DNA from: Alistipes provencensis
GTDB taxonomy: Bacteria; Bacteroidota; Bacteroidia; Bacteroidales; Rikenellaceae
Direction of reading: 5' to 3'
Assembly: GCF_900083545.1 (NCBI RefSeq)
Contig: NZ_LT559262.1
Coordinates: 2,692,301 to 2,756,300 of the forward strand
DNA: 64,000 nt
Of the stretch, positions 47,603-55,663 are shown one piece after another. Numbering within the stretch: position 1 is the first letter of the stretch; every line of letters begins with the position of its first letter. A model generated the notes under the pieces. The model searched no databases. It was not told the origin of the DNA and saw only the letters and a list, made by a program, of their open reading frames with translations. The translations under genes were made by a program, and so were the position numbers.

Positions 47603-47620
47603 ATAATTTAACATAATAGC
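47603..47620. repeat. Right attachment site (dif-like direct repeat)
   Basis: Second copy of ATAATTTAACATAATAGC, 5,960 bases from the left copy. The dif-like 28-mer continues to 47633 with a different outer arm, as expected for recombination in the centre. Confidence 0.85.
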
Positions 47621-47679
47621 AATATTAATTCAATCTTCTTAAGAATACGACAGCACGTCGCATGCCAATTTCGATACAC

Positions 47680-47713
47680 AAAAAAGCACACCTGATAAAA
47701 GATGTGCTTTTTT
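47680..47713. terminator. Bidirectional terminator right of the prophage
   Basis: AAAAAAGCACA (47680-47690) pairs with TGTGCTTTTTT (47703-47713). It insulates the prophage from the XRE gene, whose transcript runs towards it. Confidence 0.85.
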
Positions 47714-47838
47714 GTTGTAGTTGTGGTTACGTCGGATTGCTTGGTTGCACCTATATTCTTTCAGAATGCTATTTGACTGTTTTACATTTAAACTTTCCGT
47801 GCGAGGGATATTCCGGGAAATTTTTCCGGTGGAAGATT

Positions 47839-48303
47839 TTAGCGCTTTGTCGGAGTGAAACTTTCGAAGGTCTGGTCGTCGTAAAACAGTACGACGCGCT
47901 GAACGTTGGCTCCGGTCCGGCCGGCCGGAAACTGAGCCGCGACCTGAGTGGCGGATGCCTCGGGAGACTCCGGTTTCTGGCGGGCGGTTTTCGGGGCGGC
48001 AGCTTCGGTTTCTGCCGACCCGAACAAATCCTTGTCGATCGGAAGCTGCATCGCGGACGTCGGTGCGGATACTTCTGCGATATCGGCAGGTTCGTTGCGA
48101 TACATCTGCGTCGAGTCAAGTAACAGCCAATCGGGATTGATCTGCGGAAACCTCCTGAGAATCTTCTGAAGCAAATCGAAGCCCGGCTTGTTTCGTCCGG
48201 CGAGAATGTGGGAGATTCCGGCCGGGTTGATTCCGAGCATCTCCGCGAGCTGGCTCGGCTTCAAACCTTCGTGTTTCATCAAATCGAGCAATTTTTCCTT
48301 CAT
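47839..48303 (-). CDS. XRE-family regulator next to the prophage
   Basis: 154 residues. An N-terminal helix-turn-helix of the Xre/Cro type (KPSQLAEMLGINPAGISHIL, about 13-38) is followed by RRFPQINPDWLLLDSTQMY, a Pro/Ala-rich linker and a C-terminal block VVLFYDDQTFESFTP. The helix-turn-helix plus DDQTxESF end is a pattern I know from a widespread Bacteroidales regulator, and its GC content matches the host, so it is probably a host gene. Its promoter overlaps a TTTACA-type palindrome, with more copies upstream and in the prophage, suggesting autoregulation and control of the phage. Confidence 0.85.
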   Translation of the reverse strand: MKEKLLDLMKHEGLKPSQLAEMLGINPAGISHILAGRNKPGFDLLQKILRRFPQINPDWLLLDSTQMYRNEPADIAEVSAPTSAMQLPIDKDLFGSAETEAAAPKTARQKPESPEASATQVAAQFPAGRTGANVQRVVLFYDDQTFESFTPTKR

Positions 48304-48314
48304 TCGCGCAAATT

Positions 48315-48349
48315 TTTACAAATATAAATATTTGTTTTTTGTAAAACAA
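48315..48349 (-). promoter_or_regulatory. XRE gene promoter overlapping an operator-like site
   Basis: On the minus strand: TTG at 48349-48347 and TATATTTG at 48326-48319, 20 bases apart. The palindrome-like TTTACAAATATAAA (48315-48328, 13/14) covers the -7 element, so binding there would block the gene's own promoter. Confidence 0.65.
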
Positions 48350-48355
48350 GAAAAT

Positions 48356-48369
48356 TCTACATTTGTAAA
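48356..48369. promoter_or_regulatory. Operator-like site, one mismatch
   Basis: TCTACATTTGTAAA, 13 of 14 bases as in the prophage site at 42058. Upstream of the XRE promoter. Confidence 0.55.
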
Positions 48370-48391
48370 ATGTTAATAGGTGTTGACAAAA

Positions 48392-48405
48392 TTTACAATT
48401 GTAAA
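48392..48405. promoter_or_regulatory. Operator-like site, exact palindrome
   Basis: TTTACAATTGTAAA; with flanking bases ATTTACAATTGTAAAT is a perfect 16-bp palindrome (48391-48406). Confidence 0.6.
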
Positions 48406-48771
48406 TAAGAGAATATGGTTAAATAAGCCTTACTCGATAATTATAAAGCATTACTTGATATAATTACCTTTAAAATGCTGGTAATTAGATCAAATAGTTG
48501 TGTGTACCGGGCTGATAGTATGAGCTGTCATCTATACCCGATAAGTTTCGGCCCATACCCGAATCGTTACTTTAAATAAATATTATAACTTACTGATTAT
48601 TAATATATGAATAATATATTGTTTAATAGTTTTACTTGGGCCGATTCAATCTTAAATTCATGGTTATACCATTATCAGGGTGTTTTTACAAATGGATAAT
48701 ATTAACCGGGTTATTAACAGATGTTTAGTTTATATATGTAATAACAAATGGAATTAACAACTCTTTTTGTG

Positions 48772-48785
48772 TTTACATTTGTAAA
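48772..48785. promoter_or_regulatory. Operator-like site near the HIT terminator
   Basis: TTTACATTTGTAAA, identical to the prophage copy at 42058-42071. No gene starts close by. Confidence 0.5.
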
Positions 48786-48861
48786 TAACCTACCCTTCTC
48801 TGTTATTTTTAGACTGTTTTTGAGTTATTCCCGATTACTGATCGATAGAATCGGCAGCATT

Positions 48862-48889
48862 TCTGGATTTCGCATATATTATGTTAAAT
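48862..48889 (+). other. dif-like site outside the prophage
   Basis: The last 15 bases, TATATTATGTTAAAT (48875-48889), equal the end of E. coli dif as I remember it, including the full XerD half. It is inverted relative to the two prophage ends. The XerC half is poor, so it may be a dif, a relic, or a chance match. Confidence 0.4.
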
Positions 48890-48897
48890 AAAAAGAG

Positions 48898-48928
48898 GGC
48901 GGGTAGTGTTAATAACCCACTACCCGCC
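48898..48928 (-). terminator. Terminator of the HIT gene
   Basis: GGCGGGTAGTG/CACTACCCGCC perfect stem; on the minus strand it is followed by a T-rich run. It directly abuts the dif-like site. Confidence 0.88.
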
Positions 48929-48964
48929 TTAAATACAGCGAATTATATTTTTGTTAACAATCCC

Positions 48965-49351
48965 CTATTTCGACAGTTTATCGGCAATTTCGCGGAACTC
49001 TTCCGGCGTCAATTTGAGCTTTTCACGGTGAAAATCGACGTCGTTTTCGTTCTGGATGGGGATCAGATGGATGTGCGCATGCGGTACTTCGAGTCCTAAA
49101 ACGACCACGGCGACCCTTGCGCATGCTATTTCGCGCTGAATTTTGGCCGCTACCTGCTTGGCGAAGACCATCATGCCTGCCAGAGTTTGGTCGTCGAGGT
49201 CGAAAATATAGTCCACCTCTTGTTTGGGTACGACCAGCGTATGGCCTTTGGTCAACGGATTGATGTCGAGAAATGCGTAATAGTTCTCATCCTCGGCTAC
49301 TTTGTACGAGGGAATCTCCCCCGCAATGATGCGTGAAAAAATGGTTGCCAT
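48965..49351 (-). CDS. HIT-family hydrolase
   Basis: 128 residues from the ATG at 49351 (MATIFSRIIAGEIPSYKV), the normal family start; the longer frame upstream is proline-rich and not part of it. The histidine triad reads HAHIHL near residue 100 and the nucleotide-binding NPLTKGHTLVVPK near 31-43. Members hydrolyse adenosine 5'-monophosphoramidates or dinucleotide substrates. Its terminator lies at 48898-48928. Confidence 0.92.
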   Translation of the reverse strand: MATIFSRIIAGEIPSYKVAEDENYYAFLDINPLTKGHTLVVPKQEVDYIFDLDDQTLAGMMVFAKQVAAKIQREIACARVAVVVLGLEVPHAHIHLIPIQNENDVDFHREKLKLTPEEFREIADKLSK

Positions 49352-49459
49352 CTTCTTATGCTGTTTAAAAAGTGTTTGCGGGATGCTGTTTTGCCCGAAA
49401 ACAGGCGGAAAGCCCGAGGCTCCCGGCGGCGGAACCGGGGCCACACAGGGCCTGAGAAC

Positions 49460-49918
49460 CTACTCCTCGTCGAAGCGGGGCTTCAGTATCTCCGAATAGA
49501 TTACGGCCTGCCGGAGGTTGAATTCTCCGGCGATGGATGATGAGGACTCCTCCGGCGCATCGGAAATGGCATGCGCGGCGATTTCGTCGGTTTCAGGCGC
49601 TGTTTTGAGCCGGTCGGTCGTCTGGTGTCGGAGCGTTCCCGTTTCGGCTGTTTTAAGCGCCGTATATTCCGGCTCATACTCCTGCGCGGGGATTTCCTCG
49701 AGGCTCCGGCATTCGTCCGGAAAAACGGCTGCAATCGGCTCCGGGCGTGTCGGGGCTGTCGAAGGCATCGGTATGTCGGGTGCTGACGAGGGCCATGCCT
49801 CGTCGTGGGGAACCTGCTTGGCGCCCTTTCCGCGGGCCTTGCGGGATTGCGATACGACGTTGAAGACCATCGCTCCGGCGATGATCACTACCCATATGAC
49901 AGTTGCAAAATCCTCCAT
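49460..49918 (-). CDS. Small membrane-anchored protein before HIT
   Basis: 152 residues: one N-terminal transmembrane segment (about 6-22, ATVIWVVIIAGAMVFNVVS), a basic stop-transfer (QSRKARGKGAK), then a long acidic, Pro/Glu-rich cytoplasmic region with a conserved-looking end NLRQAVIYSEILKPRFDEE. Function unknown; it starts 4 bases after the rsh stop and probably shares its transcript. Confidence 0.7.
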   Translation of the reverse strand: MEDFATVIWVVIIAGAMVFNVVSQSRKARGKGAKQVPHDEAWPSSAPDIPMPSTAPTRPEPIAAVFPDECRSLEEIPAQEYEPEYTALKTAETGTLRHQTTDRLKTAPETDEIAAHAISDAPEESSSSIAGEFNLRQAVIYSEILKPRFDEE

Positions 49919-49922
49919 AACC

Positions 49923-52142
49923 TCAGCTTAATGTTCGTTTAACACTCTCGATGCCTTTTATCTTGCGCAGTTTGTCCATGACGGCATGGAGGCTCTCGGC
50001 GTCTTTCACATAGAGGCTGACGCTGCCTTCGAAGATGCCGTCGTGGCTGTGGATGTTCACTTCGCGGATGTTGATATTGAAATCGGCGCTCACGACCTTC
50101 GCCAGATCGAGCAGGATGCCCTGCCGGTCGATGCCGCGCAATTCCGTGGTCACGAGGTAGGACATGGCCTTGTGCTGCGACCATTTGATCTCCTCCTTGA
50201 CGATGTTGCGCCCGAACTGGGAGGCCAGACGGTTCAACTCGTCGCATGTGGCCTTGTGGACGATGATCTTCCCCGTCGCGGGGTCGCGATACCCTACCAC
50301 CTTGTCGCCCGGGATCGGTTTGCAGCACTCGGCTATCTCGAACAGCGGTTCCGCGGCCGGCGCATCCGCCGCCGGAACAATCTCGCCCGGGGTCTGGGAG
50401 TCGTCGGCATCCTCCTCCTCCTTTTTGGGGATGAAGAGGGTCCAGAACTTGAGTATTTTGCTTTTGGAATTGACTTTCAGGGCTTTGTCCAGACTGTCGA
50501 GCGAGACGATTCCCGCGCCGATCTTGCTGTAAAGCTCCTCCTTGTTGTTGCAGTCGTAGATGGGGACGATCTTGCGCAGTACACGGCCGCTGAGCTTGAT
50601 ATTCAGCGACTTCATCTTCCCGTCGAGCAATTGCATACCCCGCTCGATGTTGTTCTGCCGCTCGCGTTTGAGGAAACTCTTGATCGACTGCTTGGCTTTG
50701 GCCGTGGTCGCTATTTCGAGCCATTCGGGCTTGGGGCGGGCATTGTCGGCGGTGATGATCTCGATCTGGTCGCCGCTGTTGATCTGCGTGGTGATCGGTT
50801 CGAGCTTGTGGTTGATCTTGGCGCTGATCGCACTGTTGCCGATCTTCGAGTGGATGTCGTAGGCGAAGTCGAGCGCCGTGGCTCCGAACGGCATTTTCCG
50901 GGCCTCCCCTTTCGGCGTAAACACCACTATTTCCGATGTATACAGCGATAACTTAAAGTTGTCCAAGAAGTCCACGGCATTCTCCGTCGGACTGTTCAGC
51001 GCCGCGCGTATCTGCTTCAGCCAGCGGTCGAATTCATCCTCGTCCTGCGAGATCGTGGCATGCTTGTATTTCCAGTGTGCGGCAAATCCGCGCTCGGCGA
51101 TGTCCTCCATGCGCTGTGTGCGGATCTGCACCTCGACCCAAACCCCGTCGGGGCCCATCACCGTCGAGTGCAGCGCCTCGTAGCCGTTGGCCTTGGGCAT
51201 CGAAATCCAGTCCCTCAGCCGGTCGGGTTTGGGGGTGTAGATGTCGGTGATCGTGGAATAGATCTGCCAGCACTGCGTCTTTTCCGAGGGGAACGGCAGC
51301 GGCTTGAAGACGATGCGGATGGCGAACAGGTCGTAAATCTCCTCGAAGGGAATCTGCTTGCGCTGCATCTTGCTCCAGATCGAGTAGACGCTCTTCACAC
51401 GGCCCGAAATCTCGTAGTTGATGTTGTCGCGGTTGAGCGAGGCGATGATCGGGGCGTTGAACTTGTCGATGAACTCGCGGCGCGAAGCCTCGCTCTCCTG
51501 CAATTTCTGGGTGATCTCGGCGAACTGCTGCGGGAAGCGGTACTTCATGCAGAGGTCCTCCAGTTCGCTCTTGATCGAGTAGAGGCCCAGCCGGTAAGCC
51601 AGCGGTGCGAAGAGATAGATGGTCTCGCCGGTGATCTTGATCTGTTTGTTCATCGGCATCGCCCCCAGCGTGCGCATGTTGTGCAGCCGGTCCGCGATCT
51701 TTATCAGGATGACCCTGACATCGTCTGAGAGGGTCAGCAGTACTTTCCGGAAATATTCGGCCTGTTCCGAAGTGTCGGCGTTGAACACACCCGACATCTT
51801 CGTCAGTCCGTCGACCATCGAGGCGATTTTGGGGCCGAAGATGCGTTCCATGTCCTCCACGGAGTACTCCGTGTCCTCCACGACGTCGTGCAGCAATGCC
51901 GCGACGACCGATTTCACGCCCAGTCCGATCTCCTCGATGACGATTTTGGCTACTGCAATAGGATGCAGGAGGTAGGGCTCGCCGGAGCGGCGCCTTACCC
52001 CCTCGTGTGCCTCCTTGGCAAGGAAAAATGCCCGTTTGATGAAATTCCAGTCCTCGTCGTTCTTGCATATCTTGGTGCAGGACAGCAGGAGATCATCCCA
52101 TTTTTCCTTTATAAGTACCTCATCCTCGGCAGTATATCCCAT
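49923..52142 (-). CDS. rsh: RelA/SpoT-type (p)ppGpp synthetase/hydrolase
   Basis: A 739-residue long RSH protein controlling the stringent response. The hydrolase HD domain (about 45-200, VVAALLHDVVEDTEYS) has its catalytic HD, and the synthetase domain (about 235-350, GRVKSVYSIWSKM, YDLFAIRIVF) is complete, so it is probably bifunctional. TGS (about 395-460, MPFGATALDFAYDIHSKIG) and a C-terminal ACT domain (about 660-739) follow. The recA gene ends 3 bases upstream of its start. Confidence 0.95.
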   Translation of the reverse strand: MGYTAEDEVLIKEKWDDLLLSCTKICKNDEDWNFIKRAFFLAKEAHEGVRRRSGEPYLLHPIAVAKIVIEEIGLGVKSVVAALLHDVVEDTEYSVEDMERIFGPKIASMVDGLTKMSGVFNADTSEQAEYFRKVLLTLSDDVRVILIKIADRLHNMRTLGAMPMNKQIKITGETIYLFAPLAYRLGLYSIKSELEDLCMKYRFPQQFAEITQKLQESEASRREFIDKFNAPIIASLNRDNINYEISGRVKSVYSIWSKMQRKQIPFEEIYDLFAIRIVFKPLPFPSEKTQCWQIYSTITDIYTPKPDRLRDWISMPKANGYEALHSTVMGPDGVWVEVQIRTQRMEDIAERGFAAHWKYKHATISQDEDEFDRWLKQIRAALNSPTENAVDFLDNFKLSLYTSEIVVFTPKGEARKMPFGATALDFAYDIHSKIGNSAISAKINHKLEPITTQINSGDQIEIITADNARPKPEWLEIATTAKAKQSIKSFLKRERQNNIERGMQLLDGKMKSLNIKLSGRVLRKIVPIYDCNNKEELYSKIGAGIVSLDSLDKALKVNSKSKILKFWTLFIPKKEEEDADDSQTPGEIVPAADAPAAEPLFEIAECCKPIPGDKVVGYRDPATGKIIVHKATCDELNRLASQFGRNIVKEEIKWSQHKAMSYLVTTELRGIDRQGILLDLAKVVSADFNINIREVNIHSHDGIFEGSVSLYVKDAESLHAVMDKLRKIKGIESVKRTLS

Positions 52143-52145
52143 ATA

Positions 52146-53159
52146 TTACTCCTTTTTGGTCTTCATGGCCTCGCGGACTTTGGCCTCGATCTCGTTGCGC
52201 AGCTCCTCGTCGTTTTTCAGGAGCTCCTTGACCGCGTCGCGTCCCTGACCGATTTTCTTCTCGCCGTAGGAGAACCACGAACCCGCTTTCTTGATCACGC
52301 CGTAGTCCACGCCCAAATCGACGATCTCGCCGATCTTCGAAATGCCCTCGCCGAACATGATGTCGAACTCCGCGCGCTTGAACGGGGGCGCCACCTTGTT
52401 CTTCACGACCTTGACCTTGGTGCGGGTTCCCAACTGCTCGTCGCCGTCCTTGATGACCGAGACGCGGCGGATGTCGATACGCACCGAGGCATAGAATTTC
52501 AGCGCGTTACCGCCCGTTGTGGTCTCGGGATTGCCGTAAACCACGCCGATCTTGTCGCGCAACTGGTTGATGAAGATGCAGACGGTCTTGGTCTTCGAGA
52601 TGCTTGATGTGAGCTTGCGCAGCGCCTGCGACATCAGCCGCGCCTGCAGGCCCATCTTCGACTCGCCCATCTCGCCTTCGATCTCGGCCTTGGGCGTCAG
52701 CGCCGCCACGGAGTCGATGACGATGATGTCGATGGCGCTCGAACGAATCAGCGAATCGGCGATTTCGAGGGCCTGCTCGCCGTTGTCGGGCTGCGAAATG
52801 AGCAGGTTGTCGACATCCACGCCGAGTTTCTGGGCATAGAAGCTGTCGAAAGCGTGCTCGGCGTCGATGAAGGCCGCGATGCCGCCGGCTTTCTGGGCCT
52901 CGGCGATGGCGTGGATGGCCAGCGTGGTCTTACCCGACGACTCGGGGCCGTAAATCTCCACGACGCGGCCTTTTGGGTAACCGCCCACGCCGAGCGCCAT
53001 GTCGAGCGTGATCGACCCCGTGGGGATTACCGGCACGTCGTTCACTTCGGTGCTGTTCATGCGCATGATCGAGCCTTTGCCGAAGTCCTTCTCTATTTTT
53101 TGCATTACGGCGTCCAAGACTTTGAGCTTGTCCGCGTTTACCTGTACTTTTTCAGCCAT
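52146..53159 (-). CDS. recA: Recombinase A
   Basis: A 337-residue DNA recombinase that also triggers the SOS response. Walker [11 protein letters not shown], the family signature [16 protein letters not shown], loop L2 region [19 protein letters not shown] and a C-terminal acidic/basic tail are all present. It precedes rsh on the same strand with a 3-base gap. SOS boxes cannot be recognised in this group by eye. Confidence 0.96.
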   Translation of the reverse strand: MAEKVQVNADKLKVLDAVMQKIEKDFGKGSIMRMNSTEVNDVPVIPTGSITLDMALGVGGYPKGRVVEIYGPESSGKTTLAIHAIAEAQKAGGIAAFIDAEHAFDSFYAQKLGVDVDNLLISQPDNGEQALEIADSLIRSSAIDIIVIDSVAALTPKAEIEGEMGESKMGLQARLMSQALRKLTSSISKTKTVCIFINQLRDKIGVVYGNPETTTGGNALKFYASVRIDIRRVSVIKDGDEQLGTRTKVKVVKNKVAPPFKRAEFDIMFGEGISKIGEIVDLGVDYGVIKKAGSWFSYGEKKIGQGRDAVKELLKNDEELRNEIEAKVREAMKTKKE

Positions 53160-53175
53160 ATCGGTTTTGTGTTTT

Positions 53176-53640
53176 TTACTGTTTGTAGGAATCGATGATT
53201 TGTTGGTAGTGGTTTGCGGTGTTCACCTTGGTGAAGATCTTCTCGATGCGCCCTTCGGCATCGATCACGAACGTCGTGCGCAGAACACCCATGTATTTGC
53301 GCCCGTACATCGACTTCTCGGCCCACACGCCGTAAGCCTCGCAGACCGAATGGTCTGTGTCCGCCAGCAGCGTGAAGTTCAGCTCGTGTTTGTCGCAGAA
53401 ATTCCGGTGCGACTTCTCGCTGTCGGGGCTTACGCCGACGATGCGGAATCCCATCCGTGCCAGCTCGGCCTTGCCGTCGCGCAGGCTCTTGGCCTCGAGC
53501 GTACACCCCGAGGTGTTGTCCTTGGGATAGAAATAGAGTATCGTGCGCTGTCCGCGGAGGTCGGCGAGCGTTAGTTGTTCACCGTCTTGGGTCGTGGACT
53601 TGAAATCGGGGGCCATATCCCCCACCTGCAGCTGTGTCAT
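53176..53640 (-). CDS. bcp: Thiol peroxidase of the Bcp/PrxQ type
   Basis: 154 residues. A thioredoxin-fold peroxiredoxin with [17 protein letters not shown], the peroxidatic cysteine in [11 protein letters not shown] (near Cys46) and [16 protein letters not shown]. The second cysteine in VCEAYGV may be the resolving one. It reduces peroxides with thioredoxin. It lies 16 bases upstream of recA on the same strand. Confidence 0.94.
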   Translation of the reverse strand: MTQLQVGDMAPDFKSTTQDGEQLTLADLRGQRTILYFYPKDNTSGCTLEAKSLRDGKAELARMGFRIVGVSPDSEKSHRNFCDKHELNFTLLADTDHSVCEAYGVWAEKSMYGRKYMGVLRTTFVIDAEGRIEKIFTKVNTANHYQQIIDSYKQ

Positions 53641-53724
53641 CGCGTTTTCGAAAAAGGTAATTATTTTTCAAAGATAGGAAAATTTCCGGTGATTTCCGCG
53701 CTTCGCGGGCGACTTTTTTGCGGC

Positions 53725-53937
53725 CTAATCCCAGAGGTAAGTCACCTCGACCTGTTCGTTGAACTCCTCCTGCGTGGTGTTGAGCCGCCGCCGGCAGGCC
53801 GGGCACCGGATGGCTGTTTCGGTTTCGACGTATTCGCCGCAGCCGACGCACATCGGCATCAGTCCGAATCCCGGCTGCATGGAGTGCTCGAACTGCGCTC
53901 CGCAGTGCTTGCACCTGATCTTGTAAGCTGTTCCCAT
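53725..53937 (-). CDS. 70-residue zinc-ribbon protein
   Basis: Three CxxC pairs: Cys9/12 (CKHC), Cys30/33 (CVGC) and Cys45/48 (CPAC), giving at least one zinc ribbon. MGTAYKIRCKHCGAQFEHSM starts it and VEVTYLWD ends it. The size and content suggest a small regulatory or adaptor protein; a function cannot be named. It stands alone on the minus strand between bcp and the cupin gene. Confidence 0.75.
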   Translation of the reverse strand: MGTAYKIRCKHCGAQFEHSMQPGFGLMPMCVGCGEYVETETAIRCPACRRRLNTTQEEFNEQVEVTYLWD

Positions 53938-54006
53938 TGTCTTGTTGTTTTTGGTTCACGCTGCAAAGGAACGACGCTCGTGTGACAGGTTATGACATAA
54001 ATGTAA

Positions 54007-54040
54007 AAAAACGTATGTTTTTAGTAAAACATACGTTTTT
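54007..54040 (-). terminator. Terminator of the cupin lipoprotein gene
   Basis: AAAAACGTATGTTTT (54007-54021) pairs with AAAACATACGTTTTT (54026-54040); poly-A on the left serves as the T-run for minus-strand transcripts. Confidence 0.85.
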
Positions 54041-54059
54041 CAGGGTTACGGTCGGAGGG

Positions 54060-54584
54060 TTAGTGGTGGTGTTCGGCCTCCATCGCCTCCTGCTGGGTCT
54101 TGTGGACCGTGCCGTGGGGATGTTCCGCCGGGGCGTATATCGAATAGATTTTCAGCGGTTTGTCGCCTGTGTTGACGATGTTGTGCCACTTTCCGGCCGG
54201 GACCAGAATGGCGTAGTCGTCCGAGACCTCCCGCACGAAGTCGAGCCGGTCCTCGCTGTCGCCCATCATCACGCGGGCCGTGCCCTCCTCGACGCGCAGG
54301 AACTGGTCGATGTCGTGGTGCTGCTCCAGCCCGACGTCGCCGCCCGCGGGAATCGACATCAGCGTCACCTGCAGGTTGGCTCCGGTCCACAGCGCGGTGC
54401 GGAAATTCTCATTCGCCAGCGTGTAGCTCTCGATATTGAGCGTAGTCGGCTCGGCGCCGTAGTCTTTCAGTACGACGGGCTCCGCGTCGGCCTTTTCCTG
54501 CACGGCCGGGGCTTGCCGGCAGCAGGATGCGGCGGTGAGTGCCAGACTCAGGACACCGGCCGTCAAAAGCATGTTATGTTTCAT
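54060..54584 (-). CDS. Cupin-domain lipoprotein
   Basis: 174 residues from the ATG at 54584, with a lipoprotein signal (ALTAASC, lipid Cys21). The cupin barrel spans about 60-150: motif 1 EQHHDIDQFLRVEEGTARV supplies two adjacent His, and motif 2 PAGKWHNIVNTG a third, so a metal-binding site is plausible. The end is His-rich (AEHHH). The enzymatic role is unknown, and export as a lipoprotein is uncommon for cupins. The much longer frame overlapping it is a shadow. Confidence 0.75.
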   Translation of the reverse strand: MKHNMLLTAGVLSLALTAASCCRQAPAVQEKADAEPVVLKDYGAEPTTLNIESYTLANENFRTALWTGANLQVTLMSIPAGGDVGLEQHHDIDQFLRVEEGTARVMMGDSEDRLDFVREVSDDYAILVPAGKWHNIVNTGDKPLKIYSIYAPAEHPHGTVHKTQQEAMEAEHHH

Positions 54585-54625
54585 GGTGTTTTGGTGTTTG
54601 GTGAGTAACGCAATATACGAAAAAA

Positions 54626-55528
54626 TCAGATTTGCGGCGCATTTGCCGCGAGGTATTTCCGGATGTAGTCCGTCAGTTCGGGCGAATCGACGATGCGGAT
54701 GTCGTCCAGCAGCCCCACGACGAAGCGGCCTACCCCGGCCATGCCGGCCACCTCGGTGTCCAGCGCCCAGCGACCCCGGCCCAGCGGCTTCAGGTCGCGT
54801 TCGGCCAGCGGATACTCCTCGCACAGCAGGTTGTAGGCCAGCATTCCCAGCTCCAGCCGGATGCGGCGGCGTGTCCCGCCGTGCATGCGGAATGCGTCGA
54901 TGAACCCCTCGTCGTGCCCGGCTTCGTGTTCCCACGCAGCGTCGGAGAGCTCCACGGAGCCGATGCGCGAGGTTTTGAAGAGCTTGTTCGAGTGGCTTTC
55001 GAGGTCGTAACACCACACCTGCACATAGTTGGTCGTGAAGGCGAAAGGCTCCACCCGGCGGTCGCGGACCTCGCCGCCGTGCGCCGACTGGTAGCCGCGC
55101 AGGGTGGCCTGCCGCCGCTCCTCGATGGCCTCGATCAGCCGCCGGATGTTCGGGGCGTTCTTGCCCCGCACGACGGTGTCGGCCAGCGTCTTGTTGTCGT
55201 AGACGGAGTAGAGCTTGCGCTTGAGGTTCTGCTTGAGCATGTTGGTGTCGTCGATATTCTCGATGGCGCTCTTCAGGATTACGGCCTCCTCCTCGGTGAA
55301 GTGCACCAACTGCGAAATGTCGCGGAAGTGCGGCGACTCCTTGTCGAGACGGATGCAGTCGCCCGATTTCTTGATGACGAACCCCGCGTCGCGGAACGTG
55401 TCGATGTAGCGGTAGACCGTGCGGCGCGACATCTGGAGCCGTTCGGCCAATTGGTCGATGTTGTAGGTGGTGTTGGCCGTCAGCAACTTCATCAGCCGCA
55501 GCAGGCGTTCGAGTTTGGGTTGGTCCAT
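54626..55528 (-). CDS. WYL-domain transcriptional regulator
   Basis: 300 residues with an N-terminal winged helix-turn-helix (LAERLQMSRRTVYRYIDTF, about 23-41) and a WYL domain (about 145-245, with AFTTNYVQVWCYDLESHSNK), which senses small ligands or nucleic acids in related proteins. Its target is unknown; it may control the cupin gene, which lies 41 bases downstream on the same strand. Starts at an ATG 136 bases downstream of the dnaA stop. Confidence 0.88.
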   Translation of the reverse strand: MDQPKLERLLRLMKLLTANTTYNIDQLAERLQMSRRTVYRYIDTFRDAGFVIKKSGDCIRLDKESPHFRDISQLVHFTEEEAVILKSAIENIDDTNMLKQNLKRKLYSVYDNKTLADTVVRGKNAPNIRRLIEAIEERRQATLRGYQSAHGGEVRDRRVEPFAFTTNYVQVWCYDLESHSNKLFKTSRIGSVELSDAAWEHEAGHDEGFIDAFRMHGGTRRRIRLELGMLAYNLLCEEYPLAERDLKPLGRGRWALDTEVAGMAGVGRFVVGLLDDIRIVDSPELTDYIRKYLAANAPQI

Positions 55529-55553
55529 GTGGAAATATTTGTTGCAAAGGTAC

Positions 55554-55584
55554 TAAAAAAGTCGTGACAACGAATGTCACGACC
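55554..55584 (-). terminator. Terminator of dnaA
   Basis: GTCGTGACA (55561-55569) pairs perfectly with TGTCACGAC (55575-55583); loop ACGAA, and an A-run at 55555-55560 gives the T-run on the minus strand. Confidence 0.88.
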
Positions 55585-55663
55585 CTCTGTTTGTATCGAC
55601 GGTATGTGCGCCCGGTCCGGGCGTTTGTCTTTTCGGTATCCGGCCTTCTCTCCGGTCCTCCCG

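Larger units (their letters stand above)
41643..47620 (-). mobile_element. Complete-looking Microviridae prophage (Alpavirinae-like)
   Basis: A 5,960-bp repeat unit bounded by an 18-bp direct repeat. All genes read on the minus strand in the order: three small proteins, two more small proteins, Rep, major capsid, scaffold-like protein, pilot protein, small membrane protein, terminator, then a hairpin-rich non-coding region. The size and gene set are those of known microvirus proviruses of Bacteroidetes. GC is far lower than the flanks. No integrase, transposase or repressor is encoded, so integration probably relies on the host XerC/XerD. All main frames are open, so it may be able to excise and replicate. 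Confidence 0.93.
48304..48964. other. Gene-free AT-rich gap with operator-like sites and a dif-like site
   Basis: About 660 bases with no supported gene. It holds the XRE promoter, four good copies of the TTTACA-type palindrome (two exact, two with one mismatch) and weaker ones (for example 48685-48698), the dif-like site and the terminator of the HIT gene. It is as AT-rich as the phage although it lies outside it. Confidence 0.6.

Noticed and set aside
41643..47620. CRISPR array or integron from repeats in the AT-rich region
   Set aside because: No regularly spaced repeats; the repeats seen are two phage ends and scattered palindromes.
47839..48889. The XRE gene as part of the phage, with the third dif-like site as the true right end
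   Set aside because: The exact direct repeat ends at 47620, giving 5,960 bp, normal for a microvirus. The regulator resembles a widespread Bacteroidales host protein with host-like GC. Not excluded fully.
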